From assembly GCA_017512145.1 (NCBI GenBank), contig JAFWHB010000012.1:1-53903 (forward strand): DNA of 53,903 nt. Reading direction: 5' to 3'. Shown here one piece after another: positions 31,971 to 42,990 of the stretch (the stretch's first letter is position 1; each line of letters starts with the position of its first letter). The translations under genes were made by a program, and so were the position numbers. The DNA is from Mogibacterium sp. (GTDB lineage Bacteria; Bacillota; Clostridia; Peptostreptococcales; Anaerovoracaceae). The notes beneath the pieces were generated by a model. The model saw only the letters and a program-made list of their open reading frames with translations. It was not told the DNA's origin and did not search any database.

Positions 31971-32939
31971 ATGCCTTTAGTAACAACAACTGAAATGTTC
32001 AAGAAGGCTTATGATGGCGGATATGCTATCGGAGCTTTCAACGTTAACAACATGGAGATCGTCCAGGGTATCACAGAGGCTGCAGCTGAGCTGAGAAGCC
32101 CTGTTATCCTTCAGGTATCCAAGGGTGCCCGTGCTTATGCTAACCACACTTATCTCGTTAAGATGGTAGAGGCTGCTATCATTGAGAATCCTGAGGTTCC
32201 TATTGCACTTCACCTTGACCACGGTGATTCCTTCGAGCTCTGCAAGAGCTGCATCGATGGCGGATTCACATCTGTAATGATCGACATGTCATCCAAGTCA
32301 TTCGAAGAGAACATCGCAATCACACGTCAGGTAGTAGAGTATGCTCATGATCACGGCGTAGTAGTCGAGGCTGAGCTCGGAACACTTGAGGGTGTTGAGG
32401 ATGAGGTAGTTGTAGAGGCTGGACAGGCTTCCTACACAAGACCTGAGGAAGTAGAAGAGTTCGTAACAAGAACAGGCTGCGATTCTCTTGCTATCGCTAT
32501 CGGAACATCCCACGGTGCTTACAAGTTCCGTCCTGAGCAGTGCACAAGAAATGAGAAGGGCATTCTCGTTCCACCTCCACTGAGATTCGACGTACTTGAC
32601 GAAGTAACCAAGAGACTCCCTGGATTCCCAATCGTTCTTCACGGATCTTCATCAGTTCCACAGGAATTCGTTCAGATGGTTAACCAGTACGGCGGCAACA
32701 TGCCGGACGCTATCGGAATCCCTGAAGAGCAGCTCCGTCAGGCAGCAAGATCAGCTGTTTGCAAGATCAACATCGACTCCGATATCCGTCTTGCTATGAC
32801 AGCTAACATCAGAAAGTACATGGCTGAGCATCCAGAGCACTTCGACCCACGTCAGTACCTCAAGCCAGCTAGACAGGCTGTTAAGGACATGGTAGCTCAC
32901 AAGATCGTAGACGTACTCGGATCCAACGACAGAATCTAA
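31971..32939 (+). CDS. fba: Class II fructose-1,6-bisphosphate aldolase
   Basis: 322-residue zinc-dependent aldolase of glycolysis/gluconeogenesis. LHLDHGDSFELC holds the catalytic Asp and first Zn-binding His, VEAELGTLEGVEDE the glutamate region, AIAIGTSHGAYKF and IVLHGSSSVP the other Zn histidines and the phosphate-binding loop, and KINIDSDIRLA the Schiff-free substrate site. ATG at 31971 follows GGGGGA closely; the frame is open upstream but across the promoter, so the longer forms are not real. Monocistronic, with terminator. Codon use suggests high expression. Confidence 0.95.
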   Translation: MPLVTTTEMFKKAYDGGYAIGAFNVNNMEIVQGITEAAAELRSPVILQVSKGARAYANHTYLVKMVEAAIIENPEVPIALHLDHGDSFELCKSCIDGGFTSVMIDMSSKSFEENIAITRQVVEYAHDHGVVVEAELGTLEGVEDEVVVEAGQASYTRPEEVEEFVTRTGCDSLAIAIGTSHGAYKFRPEQCTRNEKGILVPPPLRFDVLDEVTKRLPGFPIVLHGSSSVPQEFVQMVNQYGGNMPDAIGIPEEQLRQAARSAVCKINIDSDIRLAMTANIRKYMAEHPEHFDPRQYLKPARQAVKDMVAHKIVDVLGSNDRI

Positions 32940-32973
32940 TTATAACAATCACTACACCAGTAGATATGCAAGG

Positions 32974-33006
32974 CTGGCCCCGCTGTAACAGGCGGGGCTT
33001 TTCCTG
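32974..33006 (+). terminator. Terminator of the aldolase gene
   Basis: GCCCCGC and GCGGGGC around TGTAACAG, followed by TTTTCC. Confidence 0.92.
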
Positions 33007-33127
33007 TATTTGAGGCTATATTAATCTTTCCTAAACTGGCAGTTTTTTCACCTTAAGGGACTAATTCATGTGCCTTAAGTGTTATAATCAGACTTGGTAT
33101 AACTAAAAAAAGAAGGGAGCCACTGAT

Positions 33128-35443
33128 TTGGCACACACTATAGAACTCCGTAAGGTATCTAAATACTACGCTACAGAAGACTCTGTCAGCATGGGTTTCT
33201 CGCGTGTCGACCTCAACCTCGATATTGGTGAATTCGTAGCTATCACAGGTGAGAGCGGCAGCGGTAAATCCACTTTGCTCAACGTAATCTCCGGACTCGA
33301 CACATACGAGGAAGGGGAGATGTTCGTCTGCGGCGAAGATACTACGGCATACAGTACCGAAGATTACGAGCGCTACCGCAAGACATATATAGGTAATATT
33401 TTCCAGGATTTCAATCTTATCAACAGTTACACAGTCTATCAGAATATAGAGCTGGTAATGCTGCTCGGCGGTAAGAAGAAGAAAGAATGCAGAGCAAGGA
33501 TCCTCGAGCTCCTCGACATGGTAGGCCTGTCGGAATACAGGAATACCAAGGCATCGAGGCTCTCAGGAGGTCAGAAGCAGAGAGTCGCGATCGCGCGTGC
33601 TCTTGCCAAGGATGCTCCGATAATCGTAGCGGACGAGCCGACAGGTAACCTCGACAGCGCTTCAGCTGAGAGCATCATGGCTATCCTCAGCGAGATCTCC
33701 AAGGACAAGCTTGTCGTAATCGTTACTCACAACTATGAGCAGGCTGAGCCTTATGTCACACGCAAGCTCACCATGCATGATGGTAAGATCATCGAAGACA
33801 AGCACTTCAGCAGGGCCGGCGCACGTCAGACTGAGCCTGAGACTGTTGAATTTGAGGTTGAAGATGGCGAATACGATTCAGAGACCGGCGCACCGGTCGT
33901 CAAGGGAATGCGCAAGAGCTCCGAGGCAAGACTCGGAGTCCGCAACACCTTCAATATTCCGGCCAAATTCATCCTGCTGTTCATAGTGTACTTCTTCGTA
34001 TCTACAGCTGTTCTCAGCCAGTATGCAACTACCAAGAACAGCCTGCATGAGGAAGACCTGCTCGGAACCAATCCGTACTTTACCAATACAAGTTCGGACA
34101 GGATCATCGTCAAGAAGGCTGACGAGTCGGCATTTACGGATGCGGACTTCGATGCCGTTCAGAATTCAAGGAATATCCGCAGCATAGTCCGCAACGACCT
34201 CGCGATAGATAACGGAGTGAGCTTTGTGCTCGGTGACTTCTACATCGAGGGCTCTGTATATCCTCAGTCGGAGCTTGAGGAGAGCGAGCTCACATTCGGG
34301 CATATGCCGGAGAATGATTACGAGATAGTCATCAAGACCGATGCCTCGAGTGACGCGTACTTCAGCATCAACGCGGCGGGCGAGAGCCTCATAGGGACCA
34401 CTGTCAATCTGCAGGACATGGGGCAGATGCAGGTCTACGAGTTCTCGCAGCCTATAACCATCGCCGGGGTCATCATCGAAGATGATGCGGAGGATGAGTC
34501 TGACTACTCGATGTATGGCTACTCGACGATATATGTCAGCGACACAGTCAGCAACGAGCTCATGATATCTCTGATGGCGGAGATATCGGGCACCGTTATG
34601 AACTTTGGCGGAACTAAGATCGACAGCGACTACGAGAGGGCGATATACAGCTCTCCTAAGGTCCCTGAGGGCAAGGCCTACATCTTCGAGGACCAGACTT
34701 ATTATTACAAGGATGGAGAGGCGGCAGGCAAGGACCTCGGCCTGACGGTCAAGAACAGATTCTTCGAATCTTCGATCGGACTCAAGGTCGATCAGATTAT
34801 CACTGCCGACAACATCAAGAAGCTCCTTGACATAGACAAGGAGAACTTTGACATGTACTACAACTGCGTCTACATCAGCGAAGCTGACTTTGACAAACTC
34901 TTTGACAAGGGCTACTTCCAGATCAGCGCATTCATGCAGAATGAGACCGACTCCGAAGAGACCATCAAGGCTCTCAATGGTGCCGGCTTCACGACTCTCG
35001 CTCTCAAGGATTCACTCTCTGACATGACCGGCGGTTACAGCCTGATCATTCAGATGGTCAACTATGGAAGACTTGCGATCGAGTTCATAGTACTCTTCTT
35101 CATAGCTTATGCCGTAATCAAGCTGATCATGAGATCGAGGAATTCGTACTACTCGACCCTCAGGATCCTCGGCGCGACCAAGAAGAATACAGACACTATC
35201 CTGAGGATAGAACTCATCATAATGATGGTCATTGCATACGCTGTGGACATCGCGTTCGTTGCTGCGGTCAAACTCGGCTACATAAGCAACAAGAGCCTCA
35301 CACAGCTTCTGTACTTCCTCACAGTCTCTGACTATGTCATGCTGGGAATCGTACTCCTTGCACTGTCTCTCCTGATTGCCAACAGGTACTCCAGGAAGAT
35401 CTTCAGCAAGAGCGCCATGAAGGCGTTCAGAGAGGAGGGTTAG
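33128..35443 (+). CDS. ABC transporter, ATPase fused to FtsX/MacB-like permease (1 of pair)
   Basis: 771 residues. N-terminal ATPase (about 1-230): Walker A GESGSGKST (41-49), Q-loop region IFQDFN, signature LSGGQ (145-149), Walker B IIVADE (165-170), H-loop VTHNYEQ. After a linker, a transmembrane helix (about 277-297), a large extracytoplasmic domain (about 300-640) and three C-terminal helices (about 650-755) with an FtsX-type core (STLRILGATKKNTDTILRIELI). TTG at 33128 is the start: AAGGGAG eight bases upstream. The second fused subunit starts 2 bases after the stop, so the two likely form a heterodimer. Substrate unknown; such transporters act mechanically on lipoproteins, peptides or antibiotics. 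Confidence 0.88.
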   Translation: MAHTIELRKVSKYYATEDSVSMGFSRVDLNLDIGEFVAITGESGSGKSTLLNVISGLDTYEEGEMFVCGEDTTAYSTEDYERYRKTYIGNIFQDFNLINSYTVYQNIELVMLLGGKKKKECRARILELLDMVGLSEYRNTKASRLSGGQKQRVAIARALAKDAPIIVADEPTGNLDSASAESIMAILSEISKDKLVVIVTHNYEQAEPYVTRKLTMHDGKIIEDKHFSRAGARQTEPETVEFEVEDGEYDSETGAPVVKGMRKSSEARLGVRNTFNIPAKFILLFIVYFFVSTAVLSQYATTKNSLHEEDLLGTNPYFTNTSSDRIIVKKADESAFTDADFDAVQNSRNIRSIVRNDLAIDNGVSFVLGDFYIEGSVYPQSELEESELTFGHMPENDYEIVIKTDASSDAYFSINAAGESLIGTTVNLQDMGQMQVYEFSQPITIAGVIIEDDAEDESDYSMYGYSTIYVSDTVSNELMISLMAEISGTVMNFGGTKIDSDYERAIYSSPKVPEGKAYIFEDQTYYYKDGEAAGKDLGLTVKNRFFESSIGLKVDQIITADNIKKLLDIDKENFDMYYNCVYISEADFDKLFDKGYFQISAFMQNETDSEETIKALNGAGFTTLALKDSLSDMTGGYSLIIQMVNYGRLAIEFIVLFFIAYAVIKLIMRSRNSYYSTLRILGATKKNTDTILRIELIIMMVIAYAVDIAFVAAVKLGYISNKSLTQLLYFLTVSDYVMLGIVLLALSLLIANRYSRKIFSKSAMKAFREEG

Positions 35444-35445
35444 GC

Positions 35446-37899
35446 ATGATAAGACTTGAGAAAGTTAACAAATACTTCAACAAGGGTAAGTCTAATCAGA
35501 TCCATGTCATCGACAACACTTCGATGACGCTTCCTGACAGAGGAATCGTATGTCTGCTCGGACCGTCAGGCTGCGGCAAGACGACACTGCTGAACGCTAT
35601 CGGAGGCCTCGACAAAGTCAACTCAGGTAAGATCTACATTGATGATCAGCTGATCACAAGGTCTTCGACCAACAAGATAGACACCATACGTAATGCCCGC
35701 ATAGGCTACATTTTCCAGAACTTCAATCTTCTCGATGACAAGTCTGTATTCGACAATGTAGCTATCGCTCTCAAGATGATCGGCATCAAGGATCCTAAGG
35801 TCATCAGGGAGAGAGTAAGATACTGTCTTGAGAAGACCGGAATCGATCAGTACCGCAATAAGAATGCGGGCTCGCTCTCCGGTGGACAGAGGCAGAGAGT
35901 AGCGATCGCGAGAGCTATCGTCAAGAACCCGAGGATCATCATCGCCGACGAGCCTACAGGTAACCTTGACAGTGCCAACACTCTCGAGATCATGAACATA
36001 ATCAAGACGATCTCAAGAGACAGGCTTGTAATTCTCGTCACTCACGAGCGCAGGATCGCAGAGTTCTACTCGGATCACGTCGCCGAGATGAAGGACGGCA
36101 AGATCATCAAAGCCTACAACAACGATTCCTCGAGATATCTTGATTATCAGCTGGAGAACAAGATCTATCTCCGCGATATGGCGGTGCACAAGAACTTCAG
36201 CGAGGATGATATCAAGGTCAATGTCTACAGTGACGAGGAACGCCAGGCGGATATCAAGGTCGTCATCAAGGGCAACAACCTCTACATCGATACAGGCGGC
36301 AGACTCAATGTTGTCGATGAGTCATCGAATATCGAGATGGTAGATGATCATTATCAGGCGATGGATGAGACCTACTTCAACTCGAGTGACTTTGACTACG
36401 GAGCATATCTCCCTAAGAAGTACAAGGCCAAATACACCTCGATCTACAACTTCGGCAACATGCTGAGCAACGGCTGGAAGACAGTCAGCAGCTTCAAGAA
36501 AGTGCGTAAGTTCCTGATGGTCGGCTTTGTCTTCGCTGCCATGTTCGCGTTCCTCGCGGTCAGCAATGTCGTAGGTATCTTCGACGTGCAGCCTGAGGAT
36601 TACAGGAAGACCAATGGCAACTATATTACAGTTACCAATCCGGATAAGACTGTGGACCTGATGAATCTGGTCGGAAGTCTTGAGAGTGTCTCATATGTAC
36701 TTCCTGGTGATAGTAAGAAGTCTGTGACTTTCCCGATGGATGACTATCTGCAGACCGGATACGCCACGACTGACCTCAACGTTTCGATCTGCCAGACAAG
36801 TGTTCTTGAGCCGGAACAGGTCGTATACGGTGAGATGCCTAAGGGACCTCATCAGGTCGTTCTCGACAAAATGGTTGTAGATGAGTTCCTGAGAGATGCT
36901 ATAGGTAAGCCGGTGGGCATCGACACGATAGAAGAATTCCTCGGAAGAAGGATCGAGGTCGGCAATCTCGAAGACTATAAGATCTGCGGTATCTCGGACA
37001 CCAAGTCTCCGTCGCTCTTTGTTGACGAGAGCCAGGTAATGTACATCCTGACCAATGCCAATGCGCAGATTGACGACTTCTCATATGATGAGACCGAAGA
37101 TGAAGAGGACGTAGACGCTATCAAGAGCGGCAAAGTCGCTGACATTGCACTCGCTGGCCAGGGCGTAGCGGTCAAGAAGGGCAAAGCTCCTGAGAACGTA
37201 TACGAGACTATCGTGAATATCGAGCACGAAGACGAGTATGAGCTCGGCAAGACCATAGCCACCAAGATGGCAGGGCACAAGCTCAAGGTCGTCGGCTATT
37301 ATTCGTCTGACAGTGCGACTCAGGATACATACTTTGTCACATCAGAGACCATACTCCGCGACTACGTAAGGAAGCAGAAGAACTTCACCGTCTATGCTCC
37401 GAACACGAGACTCGTCGAGTCCATGCTCGAATCCCAGAGCATGTCGTACAAGGTCAACGATACCCGTGACAGGAGGGCATATGTCCACGAGCGCAGGAAC
37501 CAGATGAGCTCGGCCTTAATAGTCGCGGCGATCATCCTCCTGATCTCGCTCGTCGAGATGTTCCTGATGCTGAGATCCTCGTTCCTCTCAAGAATCAAGG
37601 AAGTAGGAACCCTGAGGGCAATCGGCCTCAAGAAGAGGGATATCTACAGGATGTTCACGGGAGAGATCCTCGTGATAACCCTGATCACAGCGATACCTGG
37701 AATAGCTCTTATGTACTATGTTCTGTCGAATATGGTCAAGATGTCATACTATGTAGAGGGCCTGTATGTTATCAACCCTATGATAGCGATCATAACCCTC
37801 GTACTAATGATCGTATTCAACATGCTGGCGGGTCTTATACCGGTCTATGTCACAATGCGCAAGACACCGGCACAGATCCTGGCACGTACAGATATCTAG
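35446..37899 (+). CDS. ABC transporter, ATPase fused to FtsX/MacB-like permease (2 of pair)
   Basis: 817 residues with the same order as its neighbour: ATPase (1-225; Walker [10 protein letters not shown] 39-47, [27 protein letters not shown]), a regulatory-looking linker of about 120 residues ([20 protein letters not shown]), a helix near 361-382, an extracytoplasmic domain to about 680, and three helices ending QILARTDI. FtsX-type core [23 protein letters not shown] is clear. GAGGAGGG precedes the ATG. Both ATPases look catalytically complete. No dedicated two-component system is adjacent, unlike in bacitracin-type systems. Confidence 0.88.
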   Translation: MIRLEKVNKYFNKGKSNQIHVIDNTSMTLPDRGIVCLLGPSGCGKTTLLNAIGGLDKVNSGKIYIDDQLITRSSTNKIDTIRNARIGYIFQNFNLLDDKSVFDNVAIALKMIGIKDPKVIRERVRYCLEKTGIDQYRNKNAGSLSGGQRQRVAIARAIVKNPRIIIADEPTGNLDSANTLEIMNIIKTISRDRLVILVTHERRIAEFYSDHVAEMKDGKIIKAYNNDSSRYLDYQLENKIYLRDMAVHKNFSEDDIKVNVYSDEERQADIKVVIKGNNLYIDTGGRLNVVDESSNIEMVDDHYQAMDETYFNSSDFDYGAYLPKKYKAKYTSIYNFGNMLSNGWKTVSSFKKVRKFLMVGFVFAAMFAFLAVSNVVGIFDVQPEDYRKTNGNYITVTNPDKTVDLMNLVGSLESVSYVLPGDSKKSVTFPMDDYLQTGYATTDLNVSICQTSVLEPEQVVYGEMPKGPHQVVLDKMVVDEFLRDAIGKPVGIDTIEEFLGRRIEVGNLEDYKICGISDTKSPSLFVDESQVMYILTNANAQIDDFSYDETEDEEDVDAIKSGKVADIALAGQGVAVKKGKAPENVYETIVNIEHEDEYELGKTIATKMAGHKLKVVGYYSSDSATQDTYFVTSETILRDYVRKQKNFTVYAPNTRLVESMLESQSMSYKVNDTRDRRAYVHERRNQMSSALIVAAIILLISLVEMFLMLRSSFLSRIKEVGTLRAIGLKKRDIYRMFTGEILVITLITAIPGIALMYYVLSNMVKMSYYVEGLYVINPMIAIITLVLMIVFNMLAGLIPVYVTMRKTPAQILARTDI

Positions 37900-37928
37900 A
37901 ATACAGCGGTTTACAATCAATCAAAGAA

Positions 37929-37960
37929 GTCCGGAAGCTTAGCTTCCGGACTTTTTCTTA
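37929..37960. terminator. Bidirectional terminator between ABC pair and SpoIIE gene
   Basis: GTCCGGAAGCT (37929-37939) is directly followed by its near-complete complement AGCTTCCGGAC to 37951, then TTTTTCTTA; A-rich on the left side (AAAGAA). Confidence 0.9.
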
Positions 37961-37969
37961 TAAGTTGCT

Positions 37970-39235
37970 CTATATGTATTTGACTTCTACTTCCATCAGG
38001 TAGTTCTGCTCGAGGGCCCTTACCATGGAGTCGATCAGCGGGAATCTGATGCCGATCTTGGCGGCGAGGTTAGGGTCGTCGGTCTCGTCGTTGATCTTGG
38101 TGCCGACTACCATCTCTACCTGGTCGGTGTTCCTGAGTATCTTGATGAATCTCTTGGCAGGGTCTTCAGGCATGTTCTTGAGGAGTGTCTTGTTAGTGAG
38201 TCTCTCAGTGACCACGTGCAAAGTCAGCATTCCTTCTGTGACAAGATCGATTCCGTCGATGATGCTTGAAGGCGGCAGTTTGCCGGACGGCTGCTTGTCC
38301 GCAAGGACTTCTTTGCCGAGCTCTCTTGCAACGATCTTGGCTGTGGTTCCGCCGCAGACGATAACGTTGCCCTCGAAGTTCTCGATGATGCTCCTGAGCT
38401 TCTTGTCTGACTCTCTGCTCCTTGGAGCGCCCGTTACGATCAGTGTACGCCTTGGCTTGCGGATGTGGACTGCGACGCAGGTAATATCGTCATTGGCCTG
38501 GTAGTTGTCGTACTTGTATGCCTGCGTGACGATCTCTCTTGTCAGATCACGGGAAGAAATCTCAGGGTCACGCTCTAAGATCTCCTGAATGAAGGACTTC
38601 ACGTTCTGCTCGCCCCAGCCCATAGCACCGACCTGAGGTTTGACCTTGATGGAGGATGGCAGAGAACCATATGGCGCAGATGGTTTGCGGCCAGGCATCG
38701 CTCCGAGTGAAACACCTGCCTGTGCAACGCCGTCACTGAAGAAAATCAGGCGGTCTCCGAACTCCATGCTGAAGGATGAAGAGTAGACGACTTCCTTCTT
38801 GACTGCGTTCTTCCTGTGGAGCCTGTTGGCTGTCTTCTTCCATTCTATCGGAGTCGAGCCTGCAAATCTGAGACTGATCGGGTTGTCGTATTCAACAAGG
38901 CTTACATTGATGAAGGACTTGTCGTTGGCATATACGATCTTCGCAATAGTGAAGGTCGCATAGCTGATGCCCTTCTCCTTGTCGATCGGCAAAGTGTCCA
39001 TTATGATCTCTGCAGAGTGGTTGAGATCGATAGGCGAGAAGGACAGCTTGTTGGCCATATGCGATGTCAGGGACGCGAGCACGTTGGCCTTGACGCCGCT
39101 CCCAAGCCCGTCAGAGAGTGTAGCTGTGATGATGTTGCTGCCCGGCTGCCTGTCGAGCAGGAATACATCGCCGCCGATCTGCTGTCCGTGCTTGTACAGC
39201 TGCTGATAATCAATATCTATACAAATATCGTTCAT
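37970..39235 (-). CDS. SpoIIE-type PP2C serine phosphatase
   Basis: 421 residues. The N-terminal 240 residues hold the PP2C/SpoIIE fold: IGGDVFLLDRQ, LSDGLGSGVKANVLA (metal-binding Asp), ISYATFTIAKI, LIFFSDGVAQAG and DDITCVAVHIRK (last metal Asp pair). The remaining 180 residues (TLIVTGAPRSRESDKKLRSII..., FEGNVIVCGGTTAKIVARELG) form a second domain common in clostridial proteins encoded next to sensor hydrogenases. It starts one base after the stop of the HydS-like gene, so the two are translationally coupled. Inference: it dephosphorylates a regulatory partner in response to H2 or redox state sensed by that protein. Confidence 0.87.
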   Translation of the reverse strand: MNDICIDIDYQQLYKHGQQIGGDVFLLDRQPGSNIITATLSDGLGSGVKANVLASLTSHMANKLSFSPIDLNHSAEIIMDTLPIDKEKGISYATFTIAKIVYANDKSFINVSLVEYDNPISLRFAGSTPIEWKKTANRLHRKNAVKKEVVYSSSFSMEFGDRLIFFSDGVAQAGVSLGAMPGRKPSAPYGSLPSSIKVKPQVGAMGWGEQNVKSFIQEILERDPEISSRDLTREIVTQAYKYDNYQANDDITCVAVHIRKPRRTLIVTGAPRSRESDKKLRSIIENFEGNVIVCGGTTAKIVARELGKEVLADKQPSGKLPPSSIIDGIDLVTEGMLTLHVVTERLTNKTLLKNMPEDPAKRFIKILRNTDQVEMVVGTKINDETDDPNLAAKIGIRFPLIDSMVRALEQNYLMEVEVKYI

Positions 39236-39236
39236 A

Positions 39237-41027
39237 CTATCTGTCTCCGCTCTCTTCTACGAGTCCGTAATCTCCTGATGAGTCAGTATGTACATTGAAC
39301 TCATCAATGATGGAATTAAGAACGATCTCTGTCTCTGCCGCGTTCTCACCGAGCAGGGAAGCGATCTGCTGGACTGTCGCAAGGGATTTGGTGATAACAT
39401 CCTCAGCCTTCTCGATGACGGCTTCACGTCTGAAGGTCGGTGTCGTGATATCTTCGAACATAGCACCGAGAAGGAGCTTGCTCTCGACAAGGAAGAAGGT
39501 GACTCTCATAACCTTGCCTTCATGCATGAATCTGTATTGGGCAGGCTTCTGCATGTAGAACTGTTCCCTGAACTTCTCGGCGAATGGTACGAACATCGAT
39601 ACCGGCGATCCGCGGAAGGACTTGAGACCCTCTGCATCGAGGAATGATTCCGGATAGTCCTCGAAGATATCGACAAATCTCTTGTTAAGGTCAGCTATAT
39701 TAAGTTCATTATCTACTATTACTACACCATGCGGAATTGTTGAGAGCAGGATGTCAACCTTGGACTCTGCGTCCTTACGCATCTTGGTTACGCACATCTC
39801 GGTCTCGGATATTCCTGCGAGCAGAGCCTTGGCCATGTCGCGGCATGTCTGATAGCCGCAGCCGCCGCAGTTAAGCTCATCGTCAGGACCGGTCTTGCCG
39901 AGCTTAAGAAGTGCCTTGGTGATCTCTTCATCTGAGAACTCTTCACGGGTCACATCGAGAGCCTTAGGACGCTCAGCCTTGAGAATGCCATAGCCCTTCT
40001 TGAGTACTTCGCGGGCAAATTCAGCATCTCCGTCGAATACGTTAGGCTCCGAGAGCCTGCTCATTACATGTGAAGCGATGGATTTCTTGCGGACGACCGC
40101 TGAATCCTTCTTGGTCGTTCCAGGGCCGTTGATGCATCCGCCGTCGCAGTTGAGTGTCTCGAGGAAGTCATCAGTGTGAGTTCCGCTGAGAGATGACATG
40201 ATGCGCTCGACTCCGGATACGGACAGAGCACCCTGTTCGACGAACTTGTTCTGCCAGATCTTGGATGTCTCGATCTGACCGTTCTCGATAGGGTAGATCG
40301 AAGCCTTGCCGGCCTTGGCAGGTATGAATTCAACAGGGATTCCTGTGTCGATGTTCTCGAGCTGGATGTTGTCTTCTTCAAGCCACTGCTCGACCTCGCG
40401 GAATGTAAGGGCGATATCCGGATAACCCGGATGCTCGTCTGCTTCGAGCTTCTTGGCGATGCATGGACCGATGAATACGATTACGATGTCATCACCGTAC
40501 AGGTGGCGGAGATAAGCACTGTGTGTCTGCAGCGGTGATGGAACCGGTGCAAGTTCATCGACGCACTCCGGATAATATTTCTTAACTAATTCAACGACTG
40601 AAGGACAGGCAGTGGATATGAATGATGCATGTCCGTTCTCGATGATGTACATGTCGAGTGCCTGCGAAACAAGTGCCGCGCCGATAGCGGTCTCGGAGAC
40701 CGCGTCGAAGCCGAGCTTGTACAGTGCTCTGACAAAGTTGTCCTCAAGTCCCTGGAACTCCGATACATATGAAGGAGCAAGGGAGACGATGACCTTACGC
40801 TTTGACATGAATGCCATCTGTACTCTGTCGACATCGTTCCTGATCTGCTTAACACCGTTAGGGCATTCGTTGACGCAGGTGCCGCAGAATGTGCATCTGT
40901 CGTGCAGGATCAGGGCGTGAGCGTCCTTGATCTGGATAGCTTTGACCGGACATGTACGGACACACTTGTAGCAGTCTCTGCAGTTGTTGATCTCTGTATA
41001 AATAGGTTGTCTGTCCAGAATACTCAT
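39237..41027 (-). CDS. hydS: HydS-like sensory [FeFe]-hydrogenase with ferredoxin, H-cluster, 4Fe-4S and PAS domains
   Basis: 596 residues. Two ferredoxin clusters at Cys16, 19, 22, 26 and Cys45, 48, 51, 55. H-cluster domain (about 75-345): Cys141 (STACPS), Cys189 (GPCIAKKLE), Cys294 and Cys298 (NCDGGCINGPG), so all four ligands are present. The Cys before the first ligand, which shuttles protons in catalytic enzymes (TSCCP), is Ala140 here, as in group C sensory hydrogenases. A further cluster motif follows (Cys387, 390, 395, 412), then a PAS domain (about 425-530; IPHGVVIVDNELNIADLNKRF). This is the HydS layout. AAGAGGT precedes the ATG. The coupled SpoIIE-type phosphatase gene supports signalling rather than H2 production. 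Confidence 0.88.
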   Translation of the reverse strand: MSILDRQPIYTEINNCRDCYKCVRTCPVKAIQIKDAHALILHDRCTFCGTCVNECPNGVKQIRNDVDRVQMAFMSKRKVIVSLAPSYVSEFQGLEDNFVRALYKLGFDAVSETAIGAALVSQALDMYIIENGHASFISTACPSVVELVKKYYPECVDELAPVPSPLQTHSAYLRHLYGDDIVIVFIGPCIAKKLEADEHPGYPDIALTFREVEQWLEEDNIQLENIDTGIPVEFIPAKAGKASIYPIENGQIETSKIWQNKFVEQGALSVSGVERIMSSLSGTHTDDFLETLNCDGGCINGPGTTKKDSAVVRKKSIASHVMSRLSEPNVFDGDAEFAREVLKKGYGILKAERPKALDVTREEFSDEEITKALLKLGKTGPDDELNCGGCGYQTCRDMAKALLAGISETEMCVTKMRKDAESKVDILLSTIPHGVVIVDNELNIADLNKRFVDIFEDYPESFLDAEGLKSFRGSPVSMFVPFAEKFREQFYMQKPAQYRFMHEGKVMRVTFFLVESKLLLGAMFEDITTPTFRREAVIEKAEDVITKSLATVQQIASLLGENAAETEIVLNSIIDEFNVHTDSSGDYGLVEESGDR

Positions 41028-41172
41028 TGTATTAAACCTCTTATATCTTAATGATGATATCTACTCCACTAATATTACCATATAGCGGGGACATACGCAC
41101 TCTGTGAATTAATTTGCAATGTGACCGGAACGGCGCGTTAGTTTTTTTATTATGCCAGTGACTGCTAATGTG

Positions 41173-41181
41173 TGATATACT
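41173..41181 (+). promoter_or_regulatory. Extended -10 promoter of glnS
   Basis: TGATATACT (41173-41181) is an extended -10. The leader is under 40 bases, too short for a T-box. Confidence 0.5.
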
Positions 41182-41220
41182 AACCCTAACTATGAGTAAA
41201 TTTCTATATGGGGGTCAATT

Positions 41221-42903
41221 ATGGCATTTGCAACAGCTGAAGAATACAAAGACATGGCCGGCAATTTCATCCATGACATCATCAACGAAGATCTTGCGAC
41301 TGGTAAACATACAGAGATAGTCACCAGATTCCCGCCGGAACCTAACGGCTATCTGCACATCGGACATGCTAAGTCCCTCTGCCTCAACTTCGGTACAGCG
41401 CTCAAGTATGGCGGAAGATGCAACCTCAGATACGACGACACCAATCCTGCCAAGGAAGATGTTGAGTTCGTCAAGTCCATCGAGGCTGACGTCAACTGGC
41501 TCGGATTCCAGTGGGACAAGAAGCTCTGGGCGTCCGACTACTTCGACACAATGTACGAGGCTGCCGTAGAGCTGATCAAGCAGGGCAAGGCATTCGTATG
41601 CGAGCTTACTCCTGATCAGATCAGAGAATACAGAGGCACTCTCAAGGAGCCTGGCAAGGAGAGCCCTTACAGGAACAGATCCGTAGAAGAGAACCTCGAA
41701 CTCTTCGAGAAGATGAGAGCCGGCGAATTTGCTGACGGAGAGGTATGCCTGAGAGCTAAGATCGACATGGCAAGCCCTAACATCAACATGAGAGACCCTG
41801 TTATCTACAGAGTCGTTCACGCACATCATCATAACACAGGCGACAAGTGGTGCATCTATCCGATGTACGACTTTGCACATCCGATCGAAGACGCTATCGA
41901 GGGCATCACACATTCGATCTGCACACTTGAGTTCGAGGACCACAGACCTCTCTATGACTGGGTCGTAAGAGAAGTAGGCTGGTGGCCAAATCCTCCTCGC
42001 CAGATCGAGTTCGCGCCTCTTAATGTCACAACAATGCTGATGAGCAAGAGATTCATCAGAAAGCTCGTTGAAGAGGGCAAGGTAGAAGGCTGGGATGACC
42101 CGAGACTTTGCACTCTCGCTGCTGTACGCAGGAGAGGATACACACCTGAGGCCATCCGCAAATTCTGCAATGACATCGGTGTATCCAAGGCTGATTCGAC
42201 CATCGACATCGCACAGCTCGAGCAGTGCGTAAGAGAAGACCTGCAGCTCAAAGTGCCTGCAATCAATGTCGTCAAGAATCCTATCAAGGTCATCATCGAC
42301 AACTATCCTGAGGATAAGATCGAGATGTGCACTGTTGAGAATAACAGCAAGGTTCCTGAGATGGGAACAAGAGAGATCCCGTTCGGAAGAGAGCTCTGGG
42401 TAGACGGAGATGACTTCATGGAAGTCCCTGTCAAGAAGTACTTCAGACTCTTCCCTGGCAACGAGGTAAGATTCAAGGGCGCATATTTCATCACATGCAA
42501 CACAGTTGAGAAGGATGATGATGGCAATATCGTTGCTCTTCACTGCACATACGACCCTGAGACACACTCAGGATCAGGCTTCGAAGGCCGCAAGGTCAAG
42601 GGAACCATCCACTTTGTAGAGGCCAGCACTGCAGTCAAGATCAAGATCAGAGAATATGGATATCTGATGAAGGATGTCGAGGTCCTGAACGAAGAGACCG
42701 GCAAGATGGAAACCAGGATGGAGTTCGATCCTGAGTCGCTTCATGAGACATGGGGCTATGCAGAGCCAAGCGTCAGCAAGGTTCAGCCTGGCGAGAGATT
42801 CCAGTTCTTCCGCAAGGGCTACTATGTAGCTGACTCCAAGCTCACAACAGAAGATGACAAGGTCTTCAACAGCATCGTAGGACTTAAGAGCTCCTGGAAG
42901 TAA
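41221..42903 (+). CDS. glnS: Glutaminyl-tRNA synthetase
   Basis: 560-residue class I synthetase. [16 protein letters not shown] contains the HIGH motif (46-49); [12 protein letters not shown] (about 266) is the KMSKS counterpart; YDDTNP and [14 protein letters not shown] are GlnRS/GluRS signatures, and the C-terminal anticodon-binding beta barrels (from about 340) are of the GlnRS type. Many Bacillota lack GlnRS and use GatCAB, but several Clostridia carry one. GGGGG precedes the ATG. The FHA-FtsW gene follows closely. Confidence 0.95.
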   Translation: MAFATAEEYKDMAGNFIHDIINEDLATGKHTEIVTRFPPEPNGYLHIGHAKSLCLNFGTALKYGGRCNLRYDDTNPAKEDVEFVKSIEADVNWLGFQWDKKLWASDYFDTMYEAAVELIKQGKAFVCELTPDQIREYRGTLKEPGKESPYRNRSVEENLELFEKMRAGEFADGEVCLRAKIDMASPNINMRDPVIYRVVHAHHHNTGDKWCIYPMYDFAHPIEDAIEGITHSICTLEFEDHRPLYDWVVREVGWWPNPPRQIEFAPLNVTTMLMSKRFIRKLVEEGKVEGWDDPRLCTLAAVRRRGYTPEAIRKFCNDIGVSKADSTIDIAQLEQCVREDLQLKVPAINVVKNPIKVIIDNYPEDKIEMCTVENNSKVPEMGTREIPFGRELWVDGDDFMEVPVKKYFRLFPGNEVRFKGAYFITCNTVEKDDDGNIVALHCTYDPETHSGSGFEGRKVKGTIHFVEASTAVKIKIREYGYLMKDVEVLNEETGKMETRMEFDPESLHETWGYAEPSVSKVQPGERFQFFRKGYYVADSKLTTEDDKVFNSIVGLKSSWK

Positions 42904-42990
42904 TTAGGAGGAGATAATACGGAAAGTTTACTTTCTAGATTAATCAATCTTACGCTGACTTATCCAGACATCGCTAAGGAAGCAACCACC

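Noticed and set aside
39237..41027. Catalytic H2-producing hydrogenase
   Set aside because: The proton-shuttle Cys is Ala, PAS and extra 4Fe-4S domains follow, and a phosphatase gene is coupled; this fits the sensory group.
41100..41220. T-box leader for glnS
   Set aside because: Only about 40 bases lie between the -10 element and the ATG, too short for a T-box, and no T-box motif is seen.
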